NCBI RefSeq assembly: GCF_026151205.1
Contig: NC_087080.1
Span: forward strand, 4,629,096 to 4,693,095
Reading direction: 5' to 3'
DNA from: Bolinopsis microptera
Taxonomy: Eukaryota > Ctenophora > Tentaculata > Lobata > Bolinopsidae
Length of the DNA stretch: 64,000 bases
The position numbers and the translations under genes were made by a program. The notes beneath the pieces are model-generated. The model had not been told where the DNA came from. It searched no databases and worked only from the letters and a program-made list of their open reading frames with translations. Shown in pieces: positions 1-10,028 of the stretch; the first letter of the stretch is position 1; each line of letters opens with the position of its first letter.

Positions 1-56
1 ATAGCAAATCCGTTATGGGGGGGAAGAGAGAGCGAAAGTGGGAGAGAAGAAGACAC

Positions 57-788
57 TTAAGGGGACATATACAAAAAGCTTTTATGTTCTGAACAGGCTG
101 TAACTTCATATTAAGAAAGTAGACATTAAAACAATAAGATTTGATACATTAAAAATTATTTTTGAGGAACCGCACTTTCGAAAAAATAAATATTTTCTTT
201 TTCGAAAAAGATTCGTCTACTAAAAGATTCGTCTTACCAAGCTGATTACGATCCTGTAAAAATTATTTCAAAAAAACTGATACTTTTTGAGTTATAGGCA
301 TTTTAAACCTTAAATCTGCCATGTTTGGCCCTTTTTTACGATGAATTTTACTAAGTCGTTTAGGCCACATTTTATACCTTAAAACTCAAAACTGAGAGAA
401 ATCCTGTTCCAAAAAAGTTGGATATGATCATCAGCTACACTCACAAGAATTTTTAAAGCGATATCTTATGACCTGGGTGAATGGTAAAATATACAACTTT
501 GATTTTTACAAAAATTTTAATTTTGCTTCTTTCGACCTTGTTTGGTCTGTAACTTCGTCATCTATATTTTAATTATAAAATCCTTTGAGGGACTTCTTGT
601 ACGGAGTGTAAGTAATGTTCAGTAAAAAAATCAAAATTTTCGAAAAAGAAAATATTTATTTTTTCGAAAGTGCGGTTCCTCAAAAATAATTTTTAATGTA
701 TCAAATCTTATTGTTTTAATGTCTACTTTCTTAATATGAAGTTACAGCCTGTTCAGAATATAAAAGCTTTTTGTATATGTCCCCTTAA
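57..788. mobile_element. TTAA-flanked MITE with 148-bp terminal inverted repeats
   Basis: Positions 61-208 and 637-784 are inverted repeats of about 148 bp that differ at one position I could find. Both begin GGGGACATATAC at the outer end and are flanked by TTAA (57-60 and 785-788). The 428-bp interior has no coding capacity. A TTAA target duplication is typical of piggyBac elements, so this is probably a non-autonomous piggyBac-like MITE. Because TTAA is palindromic, it could instead be part of the repeat itself. Arm similarity suggests recent activity or gene conversion. Confidence 0.7.
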
Positions 789-1171
789 GTATTACATTTT
801 GGGTCACAAAATGATCAATTAAACCAATTACCACCGACCGATTTAAAAAAACCTTAATCATTTGGCTTCGTCATAGTTTTGTCGGGTTTTGTCGAAACTA
901 CTTACTGAAAAAACCAGTCCGATAACTTTAACCGTTTTCTTGATTAAGCCGTTCGGAAATTACACACGAACGAACGAACACACACATTTTTAGATTATTA
1001 GTATAGATAATATTCATTATCTGAATTAAATTAGCACCCTAAACTGAATTAAAGCGTTTACTATTTAATTGTATTAACAATTAGACGCGACTATTCACAG
1101 TGGATTTTACCTTGATTAATTGTTTTCCCAACAAAATCGTTCTGTTAGCTAGCAGTGCCGCAGTAACTACT
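789..1171. other. Intergenic DNA, no gene seen
   Basis: AT-rich sequence between the MITE and the next tandem array. A short run of CGAA/CACA repeats lies near 965-990. No open frame or splice-bounded exon is supported. Confidence 0.5.
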
Positions 1172-1392
1172 GTTTACTAATGTACTAATGTTCTAATGTA
1201 CTAATGTACAAACGTTATAATGTACTTATGTACTAATTTACTTATGTACTTATGTTCTAATGTACTAATTTACTTATGTTCTAATGTACTAATGTACTAA
1301 TGTACTAATGTACTAATGTACTAATGTAATAATGTACTCATGTACTAATGTACTAATGTACTAATGTACTAATGTAATAATGTACTAATGTA
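1172..1392 (+). repeat. 8-bp tandem array (TACTAATG)n
   Basis: About 27 imperfect copies of TACTAATG with variants such as TTCTAATG and TACTTATG. The array ends 26 bp before the b561 start codon, just ahead of a possible 3' splice site (CCACCAG at 1409-1415). The unit resembles the TACTAAC branch-point consensus, which makes its position notable. Confidence 0.85.
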
Positions 1393-1417
1393 CGTTTTAA
1401 CAAACATTCCACCAGAC

Positions 1418-3091
1418 ATGTCGTTTAAGAGGGTATGTATGTTCCTTATGTTCGAGGTGATAGTGACTATTCCCACTGCTATCATGATCTACTGGCTGTT
1501 ATCTCTTCATACTGACAACTTCACTGGAGATAACATGCTGTGAGTCTTTTGTTATTTAGTTAATAAATATATTTATTTGTTAATTTATTCAAGTAATTCA
1601 GTCAAATATAATTTTAGCTTTTTCTGTGTGGACTTATATAGTTATAAATTATATAAACATGCTGCGAGTCTTTACTTAGATTAATCTTAGATTTTACTTT
1701 CATTATTCAATAGAGCCTGATTTGTCTTTGAGTTCCCATATATAATTTGAATACCCGCAGAGTGTACCTACACGGAATAGTGATGATGTTCGCGTTCACG
1801 TACCTGCTCGCGCAGGGTATCGCGCTAGTGCGCGTGTGTCCCAGTTCCCGGCACTGTGCCAGAATAACCCACTCCATCTTCAACACTTTGTCTTTACTGT
1901 TTGGTATTGCGGGACTTATCCTTATTATCAGCTACAAGTCTGAGAATAACGTGAGTTTTATTCGGGGGTCACATGGGTAATACTACCATGGCTACACTAC
2001 AACTCACACTATCATGGGTAACGCTAGTAATTGTCCAACTTTCTTTATGGTTGTTGGGACCGGTATAAAATTTTCGGGAATAAAATATTATTAGACACAA
2101 TAAATGCGCTGTATCAGATAAAAAAGTTGTTTTAAAGTTTTAATAACCTTTTAACAATTTGTAATAGTCTTGTAATGACCTTTTAATATAACTTTTTAAT
2201 ATAGCCTTTTAATAACTATTTAATATAGATTTTTAATAACTTTTTAATATAGCCTTTAAACAACTTTTTAATAACTTTTTAATAACTTTTTAATACATTT
2301 TAAAAAACTTTTTAATACATTTTTAACAACTTTTTAACAACTACTTCTCAGAAAACACATCTCTACTCACTGCACAGTTGGTGTGGAATTCTTCTGCTCT
2401 TAATTCTAGTGATACAGTTTATGGGGGGTTGTATTGTGCTACAGTCATGTTGTAAAGGTCAGTAAATGTATTCTTGTTCATAGAAATAAACAAGAAATTT
2501 AAAATCAATACATTCTTACAGTCGTGCCTTTTTATCTATCAGCCGCTGACTGAGATAATTTGTTATCATAACTGAATTTGTAAAATTGTGATTTTGTCAG
2601 GTGCGTCGCTGAAGTCGAGACTGAACTACGTTCCAAACCATGTTGCTATGGGAACAGCAGTGTTGCTGTTAGCAGCAGTTTGTGTTATTAGTGGAGTTGT
2701 TAACCTCAAGGTTTGTTTCTTTTTTAACGCTCATTTCTTAAGATATTGATAGAATTGTTATTTTAGTCCTTTCTTAAATTATATTCAAAAGTTGGGCCTT
2801 ATCCATCCTTATCCATATCACATTCGTCTTATCATTGTGATTCTAAATGTGTTTTGCTAAACCTTAGTCTTTACCTCTTGCCTTATTCTTAGATGTTCTT
2901 GATTCTTGGTGCTTTGCTTTGTAATCATCTCTTTTTATTCTCAAAAAGTCAAAGGTGAACCTTGCGGTGCGACTACGAAATCACAAAATGTAATAGTGCA
3001 AAAATTATTACCAAATAGAATTAGCTCGAGAAAAAATAATTTTGACTCGCAGCAGGCAACTTCTAACATTGAGGCAGTAAAATCATCCTAA
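1418..3091 (+). CDS. Cytochrome b561-family transmembrane protein (last exon apparently frameshifted)
   Basis: Multi-pass membrane oxidoreductase of the cytochrome b561 family, which moves electrons across a membrane, usually from ascorbate, through two hemes. Exons: 1418-1539, 1761-1950, 2352-2457, 2601-2710, and a last exon from 2893. Phases (2,0,1,0) agree throughout. Heme-ligand histidines typical of the family are visible in VYLHGIV, ARITHSIF, HLYSLHSWCG and VPNHVAMG. As read, the last exon stops at 2958, giving about 197 aa and a truncated sixth helix. Another frame, entered by skipping one base near 2905-2908, reads VLCFVIISFY plus a polar tail to a stop at 3091. That is 30 bp before AATAAA and gives about 241 aa, nearer the usual family length. 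The gap could be a base-call error, a polymorphism or a real lesion. The family call is firm; the C-terminus is not. Confidence 0.8.
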
Positions 3092-3121
3092 TACTCTTGA
3101 TTGCTGAGAATTATAATTTTG

Positions 3122-3127
3122 AATAAA
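3122..3127 (+). other. Probable polyadenylation signal AATAAA of the b561 gene
   Basis: AATAAA lies 30 bp after the stop at 3091 and 163 bp after the stop at 2958. Its spacing favours the longer, frameshift-corrected C-terminus. Confidence 0.45.
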
Positions 3128-3463
3128 TAACTAAATATTAATAAATAGTCCATAAAATCTTTTGCTCTGAGGCCTGGTTTAGATAACATTCAGTTACTTT
3201 GCTTCCACTTATGTTAATTTTATACAATAAACATGTAAATTGTAAACACGGAAAAAAAATATAAGTTGTGAGTTATTGTCATAATACAATATATACAAAA
3301 TATATAATATGATATATCATTAACATATGCGACATAATAGGTTCTTATATTCTAATTTCAAATAACCACAGAAGAGTATATTGCCGGGAGAACGCAGCGG
3401 CGTTCCTTCAAAAAGGAAACATAATAAACCTCTATCCGTTAGTTTGCGCTTTAATACTCGCGT

Positions 3464-3625
3464 TCGCCTCACGCTTTATTTGGGTTAGCTGCAAACTCTA
3501 GTATAGTCGGCAGTCGCCTCACGCTTTATTTGGGTTCGCTGCAAAGTTACTCTAGTATAGTCGGCAGTCGCCTCACGCTTTATTTGGGTTAGCTGCAAAC
3601 TCTAGAGTGGTCACCTTTAATACTC
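3464..3625. repeat. About 55-60 bp tandem repeat, roughly three copies
   Basis: Three imperfect copies of a unit containing CGCCTCACGCTTTATTTGGG, then CTGCAAA and CTCTAGTATAG, with partial copies on each side. The rest of 3128-4120 shows no gene. Confidence 0.7.
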
Positions 3626-4123
3626 GCCTTCGCCTCACGCCTCACGAGGTGCTGCATAGTTATTGAAGCAATATGGTGAAAAATCATCTTTTATTAGCCA
3701 TTTTATGATTTAGTTCAACCACTTTAATAATTTGTATTTTCACGGTGTGTTCACTCAACATTTTAAGCATTTTTCTTGCAGCACATGGCTTTAAGCAACT
3801 TTGTAATGCTAAGAAAGAAAGTTCTGGAAAACTATCAAAATTCAATAATTTCTGGGATTAGTTGCAAATATTTTTACCACTGATCGGTGGTAAATAGACG
3901 AAATAAACATTATTATAAGCCTGACGAATAAGGACGCCAAACAAATAGCAGCTGTATAATGTATACTTATTATTTAACCTTAGCTATCTGAGTCTCAACT
4001 CACTATATTATATTGCTATATCGCTGACTACGCACTCTTTTAATTATATTAATTACAAAATTACTGAACCCATCTCTTATCGGCACACTTCATCACGCAA
4101 CATAATATAACTAGATTGAGTTA

Positions 4124-7100
4124 ATGAAAATAACAAGTATTAACTGCCAGGAGTATATAGGGGTAGCTCGGCAGGAAGATAAGAGCCTAGATTTCGAGAA
4201 CTCCCTGCTGAACCTCATGGCAGGCTCTGCTCTCCTCGTGTTTGTGATTATATTGTGTATAGCTGTGTCTCGGAGATCCCGTAAAAGTGGGCTCGGTTCT
4301 GAGGAGTCAATGGGAGGTTTGTAGCTTCTTTTATTATATTTTATTTAGTAAGTTTTATTTAGTGTAATCTATAGAGACTGTTACACAACATCTCTGTTTC
4401 TGAACCGATCCCCTTCGACCCCAATTGAATTATACCAATTTTGAATATTTATACATCTATACTCCGTAAGAATTCCCAATTATCAATATGATTGGTTGTG
4501 ATCTACCCAAATTGTACATAGCACTGTTACCATGGTGACATGATGCTATATATAGCACTGTTACCATAGTAACATGATGCTATATATAGCACTGTTACCA
4601 TGGTAACATGATGCTATATATAGCACTGTTACCATGGTAACATGATGCTATATATAGCACTGTTACCATAGTAACATGATGCTATATATAGCACTGTTAC
4701 CATGGTAACATGATGCTATATATAACACTGTTACCATGGTAACATGATGCTATATATAGCACTGTTACCATGGTAACATGATGCTATATATAGCACTGTT
4801 ACCATGGTAACATGATGCTATATATAGCACTGTTACCATGGTAACATGATGCTATATATAGCACTGTTACCATGGTAACATGATGCTATATATAACACGG
4901 TTACCATGGTAACATGATGCTATATATAACACGGTTACCATGGTAACATGATGCTATATATAACACTGTTACCATGGTAACATGATGCTATATATAACAC
5001 TGTTACCATGGTGACATGATGCTATATATAGCACTGTTACCATGGTAACATGATGCTATATATAGCACTGTTACCATGGTAACATGATGCTATATATAGC
5101 ACTGTTACCATGGTAACATGATGCTATATATAGCACTGTTACCATAGTAACACGATGCTATATATAGCACTGTTACCATGGTAACATGATGCTATATATA
5201 ACACGGTTACCATAGTAACATGATGCTATATATAACACGGTTACCATGGTAACATGATGCTATATATAGCACTGTTACCATGGTAACATGATGCTATATA
5301 TAACACTGTTACCATGGTAACATGATGCTATATATAGCACTGTTACCATGGTAACATGATGCTATATATAACACTGTTACCATGGTAACATGATGCTATA
5401 TATAGCACTGTTACCATGGTAACATGTTTGTAGAAGAAGAAGTTGTCTGGCCTCATGTTATCATAAACCCCGGGAAAGAAGCATTTGTACTTGTCCCACC
5501 CACCAAAGGTAGCATGTCTTGTAACCATAGTAACCATATGTAACATCTCTTGTTACAAAGAATTACGCAAATCCTGGGAATGTTACAAAGAATCAAAATA
5601 CTTGTATTCATTCACTTGCAAGCAACTTACCAGAAATTATGAATATATTCTTGTTGATGATCGAGTTCTGATTCAGTTGTATGTTAATATGATTACTTTT
5701 GGTCGAAAAGGTGCTCTGTTTGACATGTTGTTTAATGTTTTACTGTTGAACTGCAGTATGAATCCCGCATTTTACAGAACAAATCCTGTGATTTGCAGAA
5801 CAAAACCCGCGGTTTATAAAATTCAGAATTCCTTCCTACTTCTGTGCAAGTTCTGCTGTCGCTATAACTCTTTAACTTTATAATACCATATGACCCGGGA
5901 TATTATGCATTGTTTCTGTTGACCACCTGAGGTTTGTACTAAGTTGACTGCATTAACCTTAGTAACCATAGTAACCATAGTAACCATAGTAACCATAGTA
6001 ACCATAGTAACCATAGTAACCATAGTAACCTTAGTAACCATAGTAACCATAGTAACCTTAGTAACCATAGTAACCATAGTAACCTTAGTAACCATAGTAA
6101 CCTTAGTAACCATAGTAAGCATAGTAACCATAGTAACCATAGTAACCATAGTAACCACACTTACAGCAGGTAAGCTTAACTTTAGAGACGGCTCCTCCTC
6201 GGCAGCGCCTCACCCCAGATCAGACAAGTACAGGATTGAGTCCAGTGTCAAGTCTAAAAACATCAGTGAAGATACTGCTTACAGGTAAAATTAGTGAGGA
6301 AATCTTACTGGTTCCGTTGATAGCAAGTTTGTGATGTATTCCCCAGCATAATAGCAACTGTCATTACTTGAACATGTTATATTTCACTGAAACCGTTTTC
6401 TGATGCACACTGATCAGTGATTTCAGTTCGGGGCCGGGTTCTGCACACCCGCACAGCGAGAGATCTTTCTCCAGACCACGTGACTCAGAATTCAGACCAC
6501 GTGACTCAGAATCCAGACCACGTGACTCAGAATCCAGACCACGTGACTCAGAATCCAGACCACGTGACTCAGAATCCAGACCACGTGACCCAGAATCCAG
6601 ACCACGTGACTTAGTGGACCAGGCTGCCATGTCACAGAGGAGAGACGTTGAACCTCCGCAACCTAGGAGAGGATCCGCCAACTTACCTCGCAGAGATAGG
6701 TAACACTAGACAGGCTCACGTGGGGGTTGTTAATTCTATGGAGGAGGGGATATTTGTAGGCTTCGTTTGTACTTGGGGGATCAGATGGGGAGATAGGGAC
6801 GGGGGTATCGTTTGATGAAGCTGAGTTATACGATTTGTCCTTAGAAACCATTGTGACAGTGACACCAAGGCTCTACATTTGATGACTGTTGACACACATC
6901 TTGTTACAGTGGTCACAGAGACGGTGGACCCCACTCTCCTAGAGGACCCCACTCTCCTATAGGACCCCACTCTTCTCCAGCTCCTCGGCTATCAGACGTA
7001 GATGGAGAGCCCACTTCTCCTGGCAGAACGAGTCTCAGATCACAGAGGTCTCAAAGAGACACTTATAGAAACCACGGTTAGTTCGTCAGAGCTTTTGTAA

Positions 7101-9109
7101 GATTGGTGATATTATATCTTAAACTTAGTGTGTCGTAGTATCTGCGTCGAGATCTTAAACCGAAATAACGGAAGATGATTTTAGTTTCTTCCAATTAATC
7201 TTTTCACTCCTGTTCCCATCTATACTATTATACAATTAACTTCTGGGTAATACTTAATTCAACCAGAACCACCCACGTCACCAACAGTCAGGAGTCCCGA
7301 TCCGAGGGACATGTCTCGTCGACCTTCATTTCCTCCCGTCACTCCCGGACATTACCCCCAACGTCACCCCAGCTCTGGTCACCAACCCCGTCCTCCTGCT
7401 CCAGACTACCCTAGATCCGATCCTTCTTATCAGTTACCTTATCACGAGCCACCACTCGACCAGTCACGTGATATCACGGCACGTGGTCACCAGGGAAACA
7501 CACTCGACCAGTCACGTGATATCACGGCACGTGGTCACCAGGGAAACACACTCGACCAGTCACGTGATATCACGGCACGTGGTCACCAGGGAAACACACT
7601 ATCCTCGCCTGATATTCCGCCCCTTTTCGAGAACAATGTGTCTCATCTCCGGTCCTCCAGAAGGGGGGTGCCACCTCCTCTTGACATGTCGCCCCCCGTC
7701 CAGTTCGCTCCTGTTAACGTTGTCAATCCCTTCCCTTCTCGATATGGTGGACAGGTGATACTTTTTATGTATTTTAATATTTTGTTTATAGAATATATGT
7801 GAATAAGATTTTAGAGTGTTTTGATTTAGTTATGAAGAAGTTGACCTGAAAAATATTCTAAGATCGATAGCTAATATAGCATAAAATTGCCATAACACCC
7901 TCTCCTTTTCCAGAATTATAAATTATCATCTCTTTATCAGGCACCCCAGAACGAGGACCTGAAACAGTCACCAATGTACAGTCCTGACCACACTCCATCA
8001 GATAGATACAATCCTAGCTACCCTGACCAGCCCTCCAACCCGCTGATCCAACCCGCTTATAACCATGACAACCCGCAAATCCAACCCGCTTATATCCACG
8101 AAAACCCGCAATCTCCGCCCTACAGCCCGCAACAGCAGACCACCACATTCAACGCCAGACCCCCCGGAAGACACCAGGTTGCCAGGCAACACAGGCACCA
8201 AGTTAGGCGAGCTAAAGTCGAGAAGGTTTCATTCTAGTTCTTACTACTAAACTACTAGTTCTTTGCAAGAACATTTTAACTGCATCAAAGTCCAAAGATA
8301 TCAGCTCTACAAGCCTCTATAAAAATGTATAATGTATAATGTATAATGTTTAATGTATAATCCTCCCTGCTCAGGCTAACCTAGAGTTAAAACGACCGGT
8401 AACACCTCCTGCTAGTTCTTACACGGAATCTCTGGCTCCTGCTCGAGTCAGTACCAGCCCTCTCCAGATATCCTCTCCTGAGTCTATACCGGACGTTGAT
8501 AGTTCTGTTCTGAGGTGCGTGTTTTGGCTATGGGTCACGGATTTTAACCAGCTTTTATATATTTGACCTGCGAACGTTTGACGTGCTCTCAAGTTTTTGA
8601 ACGCGTTTAACCATAGGTCCCCTGGAACCATTGCTTAAACGGACATTAACGTCCCAATTCACTATTTCTGAAACCCCTCCCTCCCTCCCTCCTCCCTCCC
8701 TCCCTCCCTCCCTCCCCCCTCCCTCCCTCCCTCCCTCCCTCCCTCCCTCCCTCCCTCCCTCCCTCCCTCCCCCCTCCCTCCCTCCCTCCCTCCCTCCCTC
8801 CCTCCCTCCCTCCCTCCCTCCCTCCCTCCCTCCCTCCCTCCCTCCCTCCCTCCCTCCCTCCCTCCCCCCCTCCCTCCCTCCCTCCCTCCCTCCCTCCCTC
8901 CCTCCCTCCCTCCCTCCCTCCCTCCCTCCCTCACTTTTTCTTCTTACAGTGAAGATGTAGATGGTCCAGCTCCAAGGCGAGGTAGGACTAGTTATCGTAA
9001 TGCAGTGAGAGATGATGATCCCCCTCCCCTCGTACCTCCTCCTCCGCAACAGTTCGAGATGATAAGAGGTGGTTCTAAGGACGATGATCAGGGCATTTGT
9101 TGGTTATAG
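4124..9109 (+). CDS. Single-pass membrane protein with long disordered Pro/Arg/Ser-rich tail, family unrecognised
   Basis: Nine exons join in frame to about 631 aa: 4124-4316, 5434-5508, 6170-6284, 6427-6699, 6910-7076, 7267-7754, 7941-8225, 8375-8514, 8950-9109. Exon phases agree at all eight junctions. A 36-residue N-terminus precedes one hydrophobic helix (LLVFVIILCIAV) followed at once by SRRSRK, which predicts the tail is cytoplasmic. The tail is low-complexity, rich in Pro, Arg, Ser and Asp. It holds about seven RPRDSES heptads and three 16-residue repeats beginning LDQSRDIT, and ends with a polyproline stretch and an acidic segment. No catalytic domain is seen. The short N-terminus lacks a clear signal peptide, so an upstream exon may be missing. 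Proline-rich segments suggest SH3/WW-type binding, but that is inference only. The third exon has a NAGNAG acceptor (ACAGCAG), so one residue may be optional. Confidence 0.7.
4521..5426. repeat. 34-bp satellite array in intron 1, about 27 copies
   Basis: The unit is GCACTGTTACCATGG followed by TAACATGATGCTATATATA. Each copy holds two perfect palindromes: TTACCATGGTAA and, across the unit junction, GCTATATATAGC. Point variants (GGTGAC, ATAGTAAC, AACACGG) recur in several copies. The array ends 8 bp before the exon at 5434. Confidence 0.95.
5956..6155. repeat. 9-bp array (GTAACCATA)n in intron 2
   Basis: About 22 copies with GTAACCTTA variants interspersed. The array ends some 12 bp before the NAGNAG acceptor of the exon at 6170. 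The unit shares GTAACCAT with the neighbouring 34-bp satellite. Long open frames over it (VTM, LLW, TIV repeats) are by-products of a period divisible by three. Confidence 0.95.
6475..6612 (+). repeat. Coding 21-bp minisatellite (RPRDSES heptads)
   Basis: About six and a half copies of a 21-bp unit CCACGTGACTCAGAATCCAG plus A lie in the fourth exon of the membrane-protein gene. The unit length keeps frame, and each copy carries the palindrome CACGTG. Confidence 0.9.
7455..7598 (+). repeat. Coding 48-bp minisatellite, three exact copies
   Basis: Copies at 7455-7502, 7503-7550 and 7551-7598 encode a 16-residue repeat beginning LDQSRDIT. The copies look identical, so expansion is recent. Each unit has two CACGTG cores (GTCACGTGATAT and GGCACGTGGTCACC). 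Confidence 0.95.
8679..8933. repeat. (CCCT)n polypyrimidine array in the last intron
   Basis: About 255 bp of nearly pure CCCT with a few CC insertions. It ends 16 bp before the final exon (8950) and so acts as an enormous polypyrimidine tract. Homopurine-homopyrimidine mirror symmetry could allow triplex (H-DNA) formation. Confidence 0.95.
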
Positions 9110-10028
9110 TTTTAGATTTTGATCATCGTGAAACCCTCATGTAGTTAGTAGCAATGTCTCATTAAACATGCCGGTAGATGTTTACAATTTCGGAGGCATT
9201 TGCTTATTTTTTATTATGAACTTTCATCAAATATTTGTATATTGATGCGTTAGTAAGTTGTATACATAGTTACAGAAAGGTGCGTTTTAGGACTGATACA
9301 TAATCATTATTACTCAATTAGTGAAATAATTTCACTTTAGACATTAGTGAAATCAGTCGCACAAGAAATCGAGAGATAAATTTGAGAATTATTATCATTC
9401 GGATATAAAGATAAACACGTTTAAAATGCACAATATAACATAGAATTTTTATTTTATTCCAAATTCTATGTCAGATAAATACGCTTTATTATATATTGAG
9501 ATATCGGGAAAGTGAATTACAAATATTGTGGACAATGATGTATATTATTGTTGGCAATGTTTGGTCCAACTAATAAACGATGATATTTATTACCTCAAGG
9601 TTAAATTCGTATTTTTCGCATATTCCGTTCGTTGTGAAATAACAACCACATTATACATTTGCTTGTAGTAATATTTCCTGTTTTATTTTGTTGTTCCTAC
9701 GGTACGCTAATTATTAAACAAAAAGCCATAGCTGCGATAAGAAATGCGGATTACGAAAGATGTGAAATAATATGGACGCGCACAAATTCGATCTCAGGAA
9801 CCATCATAAGAGCGGTGTCCGAGGTTGTTAATCAGTTTATTAGTTAATTGGCGAACGGTCAACTCCCGAAATTATGCTTCGATCATAAACGACGCTTGAC
9901 AAAATATGGTAAACAGTTTTTAAAATTCTTAGAAATCTGATCCACCAGAGTTAAAACCAAAAACCCTGCATATACATTAACTTATGATATAGCTTCAGCT
10001 GAGTTTGTGTTGACTGTTGAAACCATCG
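9110..10028. other. Intergenic, no convincing gene
   Basis: ATTAAA near 9162 may be the polyA signal of the preceding + gene. A 62-codon open frame at 9659-9847 (+) has no ATG, no clear splice context and no recognisable domain, so I do not call it a gene. Confidence 0.5.

Noticed and set aside
5862-6288. VTM, LLW and TIV repeat proteins
   Set aside because: Translations of the 9-bp GTAACCATA array; only 6170-6284 of the + frame is a supported exon.
8555-9049. Long ORFs rich in EGGR or SLPP repeats
   Set aside because: They overlie the CCCT array in the last intron of the membrane-protein gene.
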